64,000 nt of DNA from the NCBI GenBank assembly GCA_050952845.1, contig JBMNLP010000001.1, positions 620,001-684,000 on the forward strand, read 5' to 3'. The position numbers were made by a program, and so were the translations under genes. Shown in pieces: positions 26,089 to 35,570 of the stretch (its first letter is position 1; every line of letters begins with the position of its first letter). The DNA comes from JAGVSV01 sp050952845. GTDB taxonomy: Bacteria; Bacillota; Clostridia; Christensenellales; Aristaeellaceae. The notes below the pieces were generated by a model. That model did not search any database and was not told the origin of the DNA. It worked only from the letters and a program-made list of their open reading frames with translations.

Positions 26089-27249
26089 TTATTCCGCGCA
26101 AACGGATTTGATGATATCAATTGCTGTTTTCAAATCTTCCCATGGGATATTGAGTGCAGGCAATAAACGCACTTTGTTCTTGGCCTTGATGACCAATACG
26201 CCTTTGTCTATGCATTTTTTAATGACATCGGAAGCATCTGACACCGTTTCAATGCCGAGCATCAGCCCCAGGCCGCTTATGCTTTTGATTCCCTTGGCGT
26301 TGTCCAATTCCTCTATGATATAGGATGACTTCTCTCTGACTTCTTTTAAGAGATCGTCATCCATTCTGTTGATCACGCTTAATGCACCGGCACAGCACAC
26401 CGGGTTGCCGCCGAATGTCGAACCGTGGCTCCCCGCTCCGAGTACATCCTTGACTTTTTCACCCAAAAGCGTTGCGCCGAGCGGCAATCCGCCGCCCAGC
26501 CCTTTGGCAGTCGATACGATATCGGGCGTCAGGTTGTAATTCATATAACCGAACAACTGCCCGCTGCGACCGTTCCCGATTTGGACTTCATCAGCAATGA
26601 GGAGGATATCGTCCTGCGCCGCGATGTCGCTTATAAAATCCGCAAACTCCTGCGTCAGGGGCAGCACGCCGCCTTCTCCCTGAACGACCTCAAACATGAT
26701 GGCACCGATGTCCCCGCGGCTTAACTGCTCTTTCATGTCTTCTACAGTCGGATCGGCATAAACAAACCCCTCAGTCAACGGGAGAAAGTCCTGATGAAAT
26801 ACAGCTTGACCGGTAGCGGCAAGCGTGGTAATCGTTCTGCCGTGGAAACTGTTGTTTAATGTGACAATTGTCTTTCTTTTGCCCTTATATTTGTCTGAGA
26901 AATATTTTCGCGCTGCTTTGATAGCACATTCATTTGCCTCCGCCCCGGAATTGGAGAAGAAGACTTTTTTCATTTCGGTCCGTTCACAAAGCGTTTGTGC
27001 CAGTGTGACCGCCGGCTCTGTGTAATACAGGTTGGAGGTGTGCTGCAATTTGGTTAATTGTTCGGAGACAGCCTTTACCCAGTGCTCGTCAGCATATCCG
27101 AATGTATTGACCGCAATCCCGCCTCCCAGATCAATATACTCTTTGCCGGTTTCATCTTTGACCCGTACGCCTTTGCCTTCCGTCAGGACGATTGGAAATC
27201 GTGCATACGTATTGGCAATATATTGTTGATCCCTCTCCATTAAATTCAT
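26089..27249 (-). CDS. argD: Acetylornithine aminotransferase
   Basis: PLP enzyme that converts N-acetylglutamate semialdehyde to N-acetylornithine in arginine synthesis. The 386-residue class-III aminotransferase has FSNSGAEANECAIKAARK, FHGRTITTLAATG, the LIADEVQIGNGRSGQLF cofactor aspartate string and the Schiff-base lysine in DIVSTAKGLGGGLPLG. EVQIG replaces the more common EVQTG. It overlaps the argB stop by 4 bp and is the last gene of argCJBD. Confidence 0.94.
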   Translation of the reverse strand: MNLMERDQQYIANTYARFPIVLTEGKGVRVKDETGKEYIDLGGGIAVNTFGYADEHWVKAVSEQLTKLQHTSNLYYTEPAVTLAQTLCERTEMKKVFFSNSGAEANECAIKAARKYFSDKYKGKRKTIVTLNNSFHGRTITTLAATGQAVFHQDFLPLTEGFVYADPTVEDMKEQLSRGDIGAIMFEVVQGEGGVLPLTQEFADFISDIAAQDDILLIADEVQIGNGRSGQLFGYMNYNLTPDIVSTAKGLGGGLPLGATLLGEKVKDVLGAGSHGSTFGGNPVCCAGALSVINRMDDDLLKEVREKSSYIIEELDNAKGIKSISGLGLMLGIETVSDASDVIKKCIDKGVLVIKAKNKVRLLPALNIPWEDLKTAIDIIKSVCAE

Positions 27250-28127
27250 TTGCCTGCATCCTCCTTCAGAAACATGGTTCCTACTCCCTCATCGGTGAGA
27301 ATCTCCAACAAGATGGAATGGGGGAGACGCCCATCCAAAACAAAAACCCGCTCCACGCCGCGATTGATGGCATCGATACAGCAATGTACCTTGGGCACCA
27401 TCCCTCCCGAGATGATCCCATCTTCAAAAAGCTGTTCCGCTTGTTTCAGAGTCACTTCGGAAATCAGCGTTTTGGGGTTATCCTTATCCCTTAAGATCCC
27501 GGCGATATCCGTCATCACGATCAGGCTCTGTGCGCCGATGGCGCCGGCGATATGTGCCGCCGCCGTATCCGCATTGATATTGTAAATATTGCCTTTGGCG
27601 TCGCAGCCAAGCGTAGAGATCACAGGGATATAGCCCTGTTCAAGCAAAGTCATAATGGGTGCGGGATTGATTTGTTGAATTTCACCAACAAAGCCGAGCC
27701 GTTCGTCCTTGATTTCCGCCTGGATCAACCCACCGTCAATCCCGGAAATACCGATCACTTTGCCGCCATTGACTTGCAGCAAGTTGACCAAGTCTTTGTT
27801 GACTTTTCCTGCAAGCGCCATTTGTACATAGTCAACGGTTTCGCGGTCGGTAACCCGTAAACCATCCACAAATTCCGATTGTTTTCCCACTTTTTTCAAC
27901 AGGGTAGAAATTTCGGGGCCGCCGCCATGGATCAGCACGACTTTGATACCCAAATAGGTGAGAAGAACGATGTCCTGCATCACCTGCATTTTCAATTCTT
28001 CATTGACCATGGCGTTGCCGCCGTATTTAATGGCAACGATTCTGTTATGGTATTGCTGAATGTAGGGAATCGCCTCTACCAGTATTTCCACACGTTGCGC
28101 ATTTGTAATGGAACCTTTCGTGCTCAT
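27246..28127 (-). CDS. argB: Acetylglutamate kinase
   Basis: Phosphorylates N-acetylglutamate with ATP, the second step of arginine synthesis. The 293-residue product has the amino-acid-kinase motifs VAIKYGGNAMVN near 33, VLIHGGGPEIST near 65, the substrate loop FVDGLRVTD near 90 and a C-terminal GGMVPKVHCCIDAI. An N-terminal helix of about 20 residues before the kinase core is the feature that in arginine-sensitive enzymes supports hexamer formation and feedback inhibition. It overlaps argJ and argD by 4 bp. Confidence 0.96.
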   Translation of the reverse strand: MSTKGSITNAQRVEILVEAIPYIQQYHNRIVAIKYGGNAMVNEELKMQVMQDIVLLTYLGIKVVLIHGGGPEISTLLKKVGKQSEFVDGLRVTDRETVDYVQMALAGKVNKDLVNLLQVNGGKVIGISGIDGGLIQAEIKDERLGFVGEIQQINPAPIMTLLEQGYIPVISTLGCDAKGNIYNINADTAAAHIAGAIGAQSLIVMTDIAGILRDKDNPKTLISEVTLKQAEQLFEDGIISGGMVPKVHCCIDAINRGVERVFVLDGRLPHSILLEILTDEGVGTMFLKEDAGK

Positions 28128-29338
28128 GATCGATAATCTCCGTTAATCTTCACATAGTCGTACGTTAAGTCGCATCCCCAGCTGATGGCTTTGGCTTCAC
28201 CGTTATTCAAACTGATCAGGATGCCGATTTCATTTTCCAGCAAAATGTCTTTGGCTTTTTCCTCGGAAAATGGAATGCCTGCTCCGGCTTTGCATACATC
28301 GATCGTGCCCTTTGCAGATTGAAACGAAACATCGATTTTTGTGACGTCTAAATCAACGCCGCTATACCCGATGGCACAGAGTATGCGCCCCCAGTTGGCA
28401 TCGGCACCGAACATGGCTGCCTTAACCAGGGAAGAACAGATGACCGACTTTGCCACCGTGCGGGCATCGTCTTGATTCGGGGCGCCTGTAACTGTGCATT
28501 CGAGCAGCTTTGTCGCCCCCTCACCGTCTTTGGCAATCATCTTGGCAAGATAGGCATTGACTTTGTGCAATGCTATCATGAACAGGGCATAGTCTTTATT
28601 TTCTTCAGTGATTTCAGCGTTTCCCGCCATGCCGTTTGCCATCAGGCAGAGCATATCATTCGTCGATGTGTCCCCATCAACGCTGATCATATTATACGTA
28701 TCCCGAACATCGGCTGACAGCGCTTTGTTCAGCATATCAGAAGAGATGGCAACGTCTGTTGTTAAGAAAGCGAGCATGGTCGCCATATTCGGATGAATCA
28801 TGCCTGAACCTTTGGCAATGCCGCCGATTGTACATATCTTCCCGTCAAGCTCAAAGCGCACCGCTATTTCTTTTGGCAGCGTATCGGTCGTCATAATCGC
28901 CTCCGCCGCGCCGACACCTTCAGATGATAGCGCATTTACAAGCGTTTGCATATGATTGGCAATGGGGTCGATAGGAAGCTTCTTGCCAATCACGCCGGTT
29001 GATGCCACGACCACATCTTTAGCATCAATATTCAGCGCCTTGCCTGTCAATGCGCACATCTGATGGGCAATCTCCACCCCATTGGCAGTGCAGGCATTGG
29101 CATTGCCGCTATTGCATATGATGGCTTGTGCCAGGCCGTCTTTCAGGTTCTCTTTGGTAACCGTAATGGGCGCGGCTTTGACTAAATTCCGTGTGTAGAC
29201 ACAGGCTGTGTTCGCCTTTTTTTTACTGTATATTAATGCCAAATCCTTTTTGGTTGTATTCTTCCTGATGCCGGCATGGATCCCAACGGCCATGAATCCC
29301 TGAGGGGCACAAACATTTCCTTTGACTTCCTTCAACAT
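28124..29338 (-). CDS. argJ: Bifunctional ornithine acetyltransferase / N-acetylglutamate synthase
   Basis: Transfers acetyl from N-acetylornithine to glutamate and so recycles the acetyl group; some members also use acetyl-CoA. The 404-residue precursor self-cleaves before the Thr of NMATMLAFLTTD, preceded by the KGSGMIHP signature near 180. Both alpha and beta parts are complete. AAGGAG precedes the ATG, 22 bp after argC. Together with argC, argB and argD this gives the cyclic route from glutamate to ornithine. Confidence 0.95.
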   Translation of the reverse strand: MLKEVKGNVCAPQGFMAVGIHAGIRKNTTKKDLALIYSKKKANTACVYTRNLVKAAPITVTKENLKDGLAQAIICNSGNANACTANGVEIAHQMCALTGKALNIDAKDVVVASTGVIGKKLPIDPIANHMQTLVNALSSEGVGAAEAIMTTDTLPKEIAVRFELDGKICTIGGIAKGSGMIHPNMATMLAFLTTDVAISSDMLNKALSADVRDTYNMISVDGDTSTNDMLCLMANGMAGNAEITEENKDYALFMIALHKVNAYLAKMIAKDGEGATKLLECTVTGAPNQDDARTVAKSVICSSLVKAAMFGADANWGRILCAIGYSGVDLDVTKIDVSFQSAKGTIDVCKAGAGIPFSEEKAKDILLENEIGILISLNNGEAKAISWGCDLTYDYVKINGDYRS

Positions 29339-29360
29339 GTGTTGTCACTCCTTACTTGTT

Positions 29361-30296
29361 CTACAAATCCAACCCCAACGTTTCATCCACGCCCATGGCG
29401 ATATTCATACACTGCAATGCCGCGCCGGACGCCCCTTTGCCTAAATTATCATAGAGCGCCGTCAGCATGATGCGATCGTCGTTGCCGTAGGCGCTGATGT
29501 GCATGCTGTCTTTTCCTGAAAGGATACCGGCTGAAATAAAACCGTTTACATCCATAGTCGGCATATACTGCACGACTGGCCCTGTATACTTATTTTTATA
29601 GACCTTTCTGATATCATCAAGCTGATAACCGGCAGTCAGCATACTTGGGAAAATGGAGACCATCACCAGCATACCGCTGTAAAAATCGGCAACGACCGGT
29701 GAAAATATCGGATCCTTATCCATACCGGACAAGATCCGCATTTCCGGCAAATGCTTATGCACTTGACCGAGCGCATAGGCCCGTGGGGCGTTTAAGAAAG
29801 GGCTCACTTGCGTTACTTCATAATCTTCGATCATGCCTTTGCCCCCGCCGCTGTATCCCGTCAGCGACACACAGGTCAACTCCGCAGATTTTTTCAATAT
29901 ACCCGCCTCAATTAACGGATATACCAAAGCAATGAACCCGCCTGCATGGCACCCCGGGGAGGCGATGCGTTTGGACTTAATTATTTTATTTCTATGATGA
30001 TCGCTTAATTCCGGAAAGCCGTATGCCCAATACGGCTGCGTTCGGTGTGCCGTGGAGGTGTCGATCACCATGACATTGGGGTTGTCGATGAGGGATACAG
30101 ACTCCCGCGCAGCGTCATCCGGCAAACAAAGGAAAGAAATGTCGGAATGATTTAACGCCCATTGCCTTTTTCCCACATTTCGCCGATCTTCATCAGATAA
30201 TGTGATGAGCTCAACATCCGTCCGTGATTCCAGCCGTTCATATATCCGTAGCCCTGTCGTTCCCGATCTGCCGTCGATAAATACTTTTTTTATCAC
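29361..30296 (-). CDS. argC: N-acetyl-gamma-glutamyl-phosphate reductase, short (type 2) form
   Basis: NADPH-dependent reduction of acetylglutamyl phosphate. The 311-residue product starts VIKKVFIDGRSGTTGLRIYE from a GTG 6 nt after GGGAGGAG; the longer upstream frame has no ribosome site. The catalytic cysteine is in ASPGCHAGGF near 115. Phrases such as SLTGYSGGGKGM and IDTSTAHRTQ are typical of the less common 310-residue ArgC subtype (TIGR01851-like) rather than the 345-residue form usual in Bacillota. First gene of the arg operon. Confidence 0.93.
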   Translation of the reverse strand: MIKKVFIDGRSGTTGLRIYERLESRTDVELITLSDEDRRNVGKRQWALNHSDISFLCLPDDAARESVSLIDNPNVMVIDTSTAHRTQPYWAYGFPELSDHHRNKIIKSKRIASPGCHAGGFIALVYPLIEAGILKKSAELTCVSLTGYSGGGKGMIEDYEVTQVSPFLNAPRAYALGQVHKHLPEMRILSGMDKDPIFSPVVADFYSGMLVMVSIFPSMLTAGYQLDDIRKVYKNKYTGPVVQYMPTMDVNGFISAGILSGKDSMHISAYGNDDRIMLTALYDNLGKGASGAALQCMNIAMGVDETLGLDL

Positions 30297-30425
30297 CAGT
30301 CTCCTCCCTTTTGCGGTTGTTTCATACCGACAAATTTCTCTGATGCTGTCATTCGCCTGATTCGTTTCAAACCATAAATACAGCTTTAAAACCATCAGCA
30401 TTGCGCTAAATAAAATACGCAATCC

Positions 30426-30460
30426 TGATAGTTTATACACTCTATCACTTTCTGGAGCAA
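30426..30460 (-). promoter_or_regulatory. arg operon promoter with overlapping inverted repeat
   Basis: On the minus strand TTGCTC (-35) and TATAAA (-10) are 17 bp apart. A perfect inverted repeat TGATAG-N10-CTATCA straddles the -10, a typical repressor position. It does not look like the usual ArgR box (TGAAT-ATTCA core). About 130 nt of leader separate the -10 from the argC start. Confidence 0.5.
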
Positions 30461-30543
30461 GATGCAACAAAAAATTTCAACACGGGGGAGATGCCAATGG
30501 TAACAGAATTCGCCGATGATGCTGAAGGCGCAACAGGCAGGGA

Positions 30544-33027
30544 TTACGGTTGCTGCCCCATCGTCAGCCAGGTCAGCCGCCAGCCGTTAGCCCAGCTTTG
30601 GCTGTCCCTGACAAATGAGGCATGGAATGGCGCGGGAGCAGGCATGGCAGCCGGGCTGCACCACTGGGTTTCATCTTCTAACAGCCTGCCCTCTATTGTC
30701 AGGGTGTCGCCTTGCTTTGCTGCGCTGGTTAGTTCAAAAGCCGGCGGTGTGCTGAAGCCAGTGGCAGCCACATAGTGATACCGGCCGGTGTCCGGGTTGA
30801 CCAGCGCAGGAGGCAGGGCAAAGGAGAAGCCGCGCAGCAGCACCTGCTCCAGCAGCGCTGCGGGCAGGCTGCCTTGATACGATTCACCCGCTTCGTATAG
30901 CTCCAATTGCCTGTCCGCGCTGCGCAGCGCGGTGGGCGGCGGCATGCCGGCGGAGGAATCGGCGCCATCCATCTGCGGGTAGGGAAAATACTCTGTGTCA
31001 AAGTCCACCAGCAGGCGGACGCACGCTTTCTTTGCGTAGGTGGGCAGCGCCTCGGGCGGCCCGCTAAAAGACGTGATCTGTGCCAGGTCGTGCGCTTGAT
31101 TCTGCGAGGGCTGGTCTTGATACCAGTCCGGGTGCAGGGTGCGCAGGTAGGCGCTGTCCAGCCCGCCGAGTACAAACGACAGGATGGATTCGACGCCGCC
31201 CCGATCCAGCGCGGTCAGCGCAGACAGCGACACAGGGGATTGGTTCGGAACTCCCACCATCTGCAACGCTAACTCTGCCGCACGCCCGGCGTCGATCAGC
31301 TTGGTCGCCATGGTGGTGGGATGGTTGCCGTCCGGGTTGTCATGCACTGTGGCTACGCAGGCTTCCCGCAGCAGGCGGCCGATTTGGGCGCCGGTGAGGT
31401 GGGGCGCCAGCGCCCAGGTGTTGGCGGCAATGCCCGTTACAAAAGGCGCGGCCATGGAGGTGCCGTCCATCAGCCCGTATCCGGTGTTCAGGCAGCTGTA
31501 GATGCCGGTGCCGGGGGCAGCCATGTCGGTGGTGGCGCCCGCGCCGCTGCTGACATCCAACTGGTATGTGCCGTCCTGGTTCAGCTTGGCGTTGGCTACC
31601 ACCAGCACGCGGTCGGCAATGTCGTCGGGGTCAACGGTTTCAGAGAGACCTGTATCGGCAAGATAAGCCTGGATGTCATCCCGCGTGATGCCGCAGAAGA
31701 AACCATTGTAAATGGGGTCCAGGGCTTTGCGTACAAACGCACCGTTCTCATAATAAAGCTTGCCGTTGCCTGCGCTTTGCACGATCAGAAAATCATGCCC
31801 TTCGCTGCGCAGCTGCACCATGGCCTGGATGGCGGCGGTGCGCTCCTGGGGGTTGACCGCAGGCACCGGTCGGATGATATTGCCGGTTTGTTCGTCCACC
31901 TCGTCATGATATCGTCTGCCAAGGCTGAGGTTCATCACCAGGCGTTCTTCTTTTTCATATTCCAGCATATTGGTCAGCAGCACCAGCACCTGTGTGAAGG
32001 AAACGCTGTTCACGAAGGGAAGCACGGTCATCCTGGCATGGGGCACAATGCCGCTGATGCCGATGCCGTTGTTGGTGCGGGCGCCGATGATGCCGCATAC
32101 ATGGCTGCCATGGTCCGCGCCATCCAGCCAGTCGGCTTTCAGGGCGGCGTCCTGCGGTTCAACCCAGTAGGACTCCAAGTCCGGAAACGGTTCGTCGCCC
32201 GCGATAACGATGTTGGGCAGGTATATCTGCCCCATGTCCGGGTGGCTGCGGTTGGGCGGCCCGTCCACCACGGCGATGGCGACATCGGCCAAGTTTCGGC
32301 CTTCCATCAGCTGCCAGGCTTTCACCATGGATACGGCGTTCATGCCCCAGTTGCGGTCTCCCTTTTTGGCTTTTTCCCATTGTACGGCGTCCAGTTCGTT
32401 GCCGATTTTGTCCAGTATGCCACTGTTCCAGGGGTCATCGGGCGGGTAATCGCTCTCCTGGCAGTATACCGCTTCTTCCATGGCAAAGCTGACTTCGGGT
32501 AGGCTGCCTGCCTGTGCAAGTACATCCGCCCACGCCGCTTCGCTGAGGTCTTGAAACTGCAGCGTGTATTGGCCGATCAGCTGGTTTTCGCCCACCACCT
32601 GCGCGCCCAGCGCGGCTGCGATGCGCGCTGCATCCGCCGGGCTGCCGTCCTTCAGGCCGATGACCATCAGCCCGCGCAGCGTGGGCAGGCCCTGGCTGTC
32701 ATACACGATGTCCTGCTGCCCGAATGCGTAATACGACAACCCCTCGCGCAGCGCCACGGTATGCCCTTTTGCCGGCAAGCTGCTGCCAGGCAATTTCACG
32801 GCGGGCGCAGGCGGCGGTGTGGCGTTGGTTGGGGCGGCAGTTGCTGCCGGCGTTGCTACAGCGGGTATGACGCTAACTGTTGCTGAGGGGGCGGGCGTTT
32901 CTGGTGGCGTGGGCGATGGCTTTTGGCTGCCGATATACAGCGCGGCTGCCAGCGCAACTGACATCAGCGCAGCCAGCCCCAGGCGCCTGATCATCCGCTG
33001 TTTGCTTTGTCTGTTTCGTGTGCCCAT
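30544..33027 (-). CDS. Membrane-anchored or secreted subtilisin-like serine protease
   Basis: An 827-residue S8-family peptidase. A basic N terminus and hydrophobic helix (about 13-32) act as signal or anchor, followed by a Pro/Ala/Thr-rich linker (about 35-75). The catalytic domain spans about 245-580 with Asp in AVVDGPPNRSHPD, His in DHGSHVCGIIG, the oxyanion Asn in QSAGNG and Ser in DGTSMAAPFVTG. The two commonest motifs are altered (VVDGPPN for V(I/L)DTG, HGSH for HGTH) but all catalytic residues remain. The C-terminal 200 residues are a beta-rich domain without a match I know. GAGGAG precedes the ATG. Monocistronic. Confidence 0.88.
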   Translation of the reverse strand: MGTRNRQSKQRMIRRLGLAALMSVALAAALYIGSQKPSPTPPETPAPSATVSVIPAVATPAATAAPTNATPPPAPAVKLPGSSLPAKGHTVALREGLSYYAFGQQDIVYDSQGLPTLRGLMVIGLKDGSPADAARIAAALGAQVVGENQLIGQYTLQFQDLSEAAWADVLAQAGSLPEVSFAMEEAVYCQESDYPPDDPWNSGILDKIGNELDAVQWEKAKKGDRNWGMNAVSMVKAWQLMEGRNLADVAIAVVDGPPNRSHPDMGQIYLPNIVIAGDEPFPDLESYWVEPQDAALKADWLDGADHGSHVCGIIGARTNNGIGISGIVPHARMTVLPFVNSVSFTQVLVLLTNMLEYEKEERLVMNLSLGRRYHDEVDEQTGNIIRPVPAVNPQERTAAIQAMVQLRSEGHDFLIVQSAGNGKLYYENGAFVRKALDPIYNGFFCGITRDDIQAYLADTGLSETVDPDDIADRVLVVANAKLNQDGTYQLDVSSGAGATTDMAAPGTGIYSCLNTGYGLMDGTSMAAPFVTGIAANTWALAPHLTGAQIGRLLREACVATVHDNPDGNHPTTMATKLIDAGRAAELALQMVGVPNQSPVSLSALTALDRGGVESILSFVLGGLDSAYLRTLHPDWYQDQPSQNQAHDLAQITSFSGPPEALPTYAKKACVRLLVDFDTEYFPYPQMDGADSSAGMPPPTALRSADRQLELYEAGESYQGSLPAALLEQVLLRGFSFALPPALVNPDTGRYHYVAATGFSTPPAFELTSAAKQGDTLTIEGRLLEDETQWCSPAAMPAPAPFHASFVRDSQSWANGWRLTWLTMGQQP

Positions 33028-33145
33028 TCATGGCTCCTCGGCAGCGCCATAACGACCAGGTTTCGACAGCCTGAGAAGGCTTCTCCTTCCAGGCGCAGCA
33101 AGCCTTCTGGCACGTGATAGCCGGAGAAATACCATTGTCTCCATC

Positions 33146-34162
33146 TTAGCGCGTGGTCAGCCTGTCCCATGTTTCATAGACCTTGCGCACGTTTTCCGGG
33201 CGTCCGCTGGGGCCAAACTCGCACTGGGCAATGCAGCCGCCGTTGTGCCACAGGGTGTCCTTCACCAAGGCAACCGCGTTCTCGATATCCTGCAGCGAGC
33301 CGTACGGCAGCAGGTGCTGCCGGTCGATCTCCCCCCAGAAGGTGATCTGCCCCTTGAAGGGCGCCAGCTTCTCCACGCCGATGCAGAACATCTGGGAATT
33401 GAACGCGTCCAACCCTAACTCGATCAAATCCGGATAGATCGCCAGCGTATGGCCGTCCGAATGCATGAACATCCTTTTGCCGGCGCGGTGCGCGATATCG
33501 ATATAGTCCTGATACATGGGCTTGAACATGCGCTGCCAGGTGTCCGGCGATATCAGCAGGGCGTTTTGCGAGCCCCAGTCGTCCATCATGTTCAGGGCAT
33601 CCACTTCGGTTTTAGCCCACAGTTCCAGCAGTTCGCAGTAAAAGGCGTGCACCTTGTTGATAAACGCCAGCATGCCGGGCGGCGGGTCGGCCAGGTCCAT
33701 GAACAGGTTGGCCGTGCCGCGCAGGAATTGCAGCTGCTCGAACGGGCGGGGACAGCAGCCCCCGAAGCGGAATTTATCCGCGTGGGCACGGCAGTAGGCG
33801 TTGACCTGATCGATGTCAATGGTCAGGTGTTCGCGCGGGATGTGCACCTGTTCGGCGTCGCTCCAGTCATCCTCGACGATCCGCGGGTTTTTCACCTCGC
33901 CGTGAACCCCCTCATGGATGTTGACAAACTCACAGCCCCAGTCGTCAATGTAAATGCCCGGCACGTAGGGATCGCCCTTGCTGATGGGCTGTTCCCGCAG
34001 GTATCCGGGCACGCCGACAAAGTCGGAGGGATACGCCTGCCTGATGGCTGCCAGCTCATCCGGATACCGCTTGGTGGCCCAGGGCAGCAGCCACAGGTCG
34101 CGCGGCGCGCGGCGAGGGTTTGCCATGTCCAGCGTGTTCAGTACCAATTCCCGGGAATTCAT
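33146..34162 (-). CDS. Uroporphyrinogen decarboxylase-like protein
   Basis: A 338-residue protein with the URO-D/MtaA fold: start MNSRELVLNTLDMANPRRAPRD, DDWGSQNALLISPDTW (substrate-pocket region), GKRMFMHSDGHTL and TFWGEIDRQHLLP. The HSDG and GEID strings match the zinc/corrinoid-methyltransferase-like branch rather than heme HemE. GGGAGGA precedes the start. It lies 19 bp after the AraC regulator stop-to-start interval on the same strand, so the regulator gene is upstream of it and probably co-transcribed. Substrate unknown; O-demethylation or another methyl transfer is one possibility. Confidence 0.8.
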   Translation of the reverse strand: MNSRELVLNTLDMANPRRAPRDLWLLPWATKRYPDELAAIRQAYPSDFVGVPGYLREQPISKGDPYVPGIYIDDWGCEFVNIHEGVHGEVKNPRIVEDDWSDAEQVHIPREHLTIDIDQVNAYCRAHADKFRFGGCCPRPFEQLQFLRGTANLFMDLADPPPGMLAFINKVHAFYCELLELWAKTEVDALNMMDDWGSQNALLISPDTWQRMFKPMYQDYIDIAHRAGKRMFMHSDGHTLAIYPDLIELGLDAFNSQMFCIGVEKLAPFKGQITFWGEIDRQHLLPYGSLQDIENAVALVKDTLWHNGGCIAQCEFGPSGRPENVRKVYETWDRLTTR

Positions 34163-34180
34163 ATCGATTCCTCCCTTTGT

Positions 34181-35119
34181 TTATAATAATATCATCGGGT
34201 CGCCTAAAAAATACTTGCGTTTGTAGCGAACCCGGAAATCCCTTGGCGATTGCCCAAACGCTTTTTTGAACATATTGGAAAAGTGGCTCAGGCTCGCATA
34301 CCCTACTTCCAGGGCGATGCTACTGATATCCAAATCGGTCGTCATCAGCAAATGAGAAGCCCTGTCAAGCCTCACCCGGGTGATGTAGGCGTTGATGGAG
34401 GTCTTCATGTATTTGGCAAAAAGCCGGGCAAGGTGGCTGTAGCTGATCGGTATATGGGCAGCGACATCGGCAGCGGAGATGGGTTGTTTGTAGTGTTCTT
34501 CAATGAAGGCAATGGAGTTGATCAATATCTGGGGCGTGGCATCCTGTAGACCTGTTTTGGGCCTGGTTGCGCTTGAGGCGGCGGTATATTGTCTGCTGAT
34601 AGCGAAAATCATATCGACCAGGCGGATCATTTGCTCCGTGCGCGTGCACTGTTCGGCTGCAGAACGGATGATACGATTCATAAAGTTGGCGATAGAATGA
34701 TGCAAGTCGTCTACCGGCAGAGGTTGGGCTGTGTTCAACATATACATGACATAATCCAGCTCAGGGTTGTTCTGTTCCGCTTCCATGCGCTCCAGTTTCC
34801 AGCGCATGGCGAACGATGCGCAGGTATTCTCGGGCGGATCAAAGTAGGCATGGCTGTGGACCGAGAGAGGGGTCATGATATAATATTGGTGAGGGCTGTA
34901 AACCCGCTCAACGGAGTTGACGCTGGTTTTGACTTTCCCGGAAAGTATATAGTGAAATTCGAAAAAATCATGCATGTGCGGCGCAACGGGGCGGCCATGC
35001 TGAAAGTCGTATCGTATGCCGTGAAACGAAACCTTCAGCTGGTCGATCATGATGCTTTTGTAGCTGACATCAACAAGCAGGTCAAAGCCTTCCCGGGTCA
35101 GATAAGCATTTTGATACAT
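34181..35119 (-). CDS. AraC-family transcriptional regulator
   Basis: A 312-residue regulator with an N-terminal cupin-like sensing domain (HMHDFFEFHYILSGK near 55) and a C-terminal double helix-turn-helix (about 205-305): AADVAAHIPISYSHLARLFAKYM, then ISSIALEVGYASLSHFSNMFKKAFG. I choose the Met preceded by GGAGG 8-9 nt upstream; three earlier in-frame Met codons lack a site. The cupin domain usually binds a sugar or other small metabolite. It sits between URO-D-like genes on both sides and likely regulates them. Confidence 0.9.
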   Translation of the reverse strand: MYQNAYLTREGFDLLVDVSYKSIMIDQLKVSFHGIRYDFQHGRPVAPHMHDFFEFHYILSGKVKTSVNSVERVYSPHQYYIMTPLSVHSHAYFDPPENTCASFAMRWKLERMEAEQNNPELDYVMYMLNTAQPLPVDDLHHSIANFMNRIIRSAAEQCTRTEQMIRLVDMIFAISRQYTAASSATRPKTGLQDATPQILINSIAFIEEHYKQPISAADVAAHIPISYSHLARLFAKYMKTSINAYITRVRLDRASHLLMTTDLDISSIALEVGYASLSHFSNMFKKAFGQSPRDFRVRYKRKYFLGDPMILL

Positions 35120-35220
35120 TTGACCTGCCTCCGTTGATTGCATAAAAGATGCTGACGTCTGCATGGTATATGATTTTTGATATATTATCAAGCGATAGGA
35201 TAGAATATAACAAACAGGCG

Positions 35221-35242
35221 ATTGTTTGTTGCAAACAACAAT
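35221..35242. promoter_or_regulatory. Near-palindrome between divergent AraC and URO-D units
   Basis: A 22-bp near-perfect inverted repeat: arms ATTGTTTGTTG and CAAACAACAAT differ from symmetry at one swapped pair. It sits in the 233-bp gap between the AraC gene and the rightward URO-D genes, and a partial copy (ATTGTTGTT) follows at about 35265. A plausible operator for the AraC protein or another regulator. Confidence 0.45.
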
Positions 35243-35352
35243 GCGTTTTGCGTGCTACACTAACATTGTTGTTATGAATGATATCCGGCTGTGAGAGCAA
35301 TCTGTACCAACGAACGTGTGTACAAATCATACCAGAAAAGGTGAGACGCTAC

Positions 35353-35562
35353 ATGACGGAAAGAGAACGCGTTCTAACGCTTCTTAGAGGTGAACAGCCC
35401 GACCGGGTGCCCTGGTTCGGCGATGATGTAAAGCGCGTGCTGGATACCTGGGTGACCAAGCCGCGGTATGTGTTGGGGGTGGCGGACCAGGTGCCTCCAT
35501 ACAGCAGCCCGGAGCGGATCATGCGCGTGCGGACCCTGGTGGACCGCTACGGCAGATATTGA
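35353..35562 (+). pseudogene. Internally deleted URO-D-like gene (69-codon remnant)
   Basis: The frame MTERERVLTLLRGEQPDRVP is a typical URO-D-family N terminus. It is joined after about 30 residues to YVLGVADQVPPYSSPERI and LVDRYGRY, which resemble the C-terminal end of the same family (GV-DQVPP...V..YGRY). The roughly 260 residues between are missing, without a frameshift. The ribosome site (AAAAGGTGAG) is intact and the stop overlaps the ribosome site of the next URO-D gene. It could be a dead remnant or a leader peptide kept for coupling; I favour remnant. Confidence 0.7.
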
Positions 35563-35570
35563 GGTGGCTT

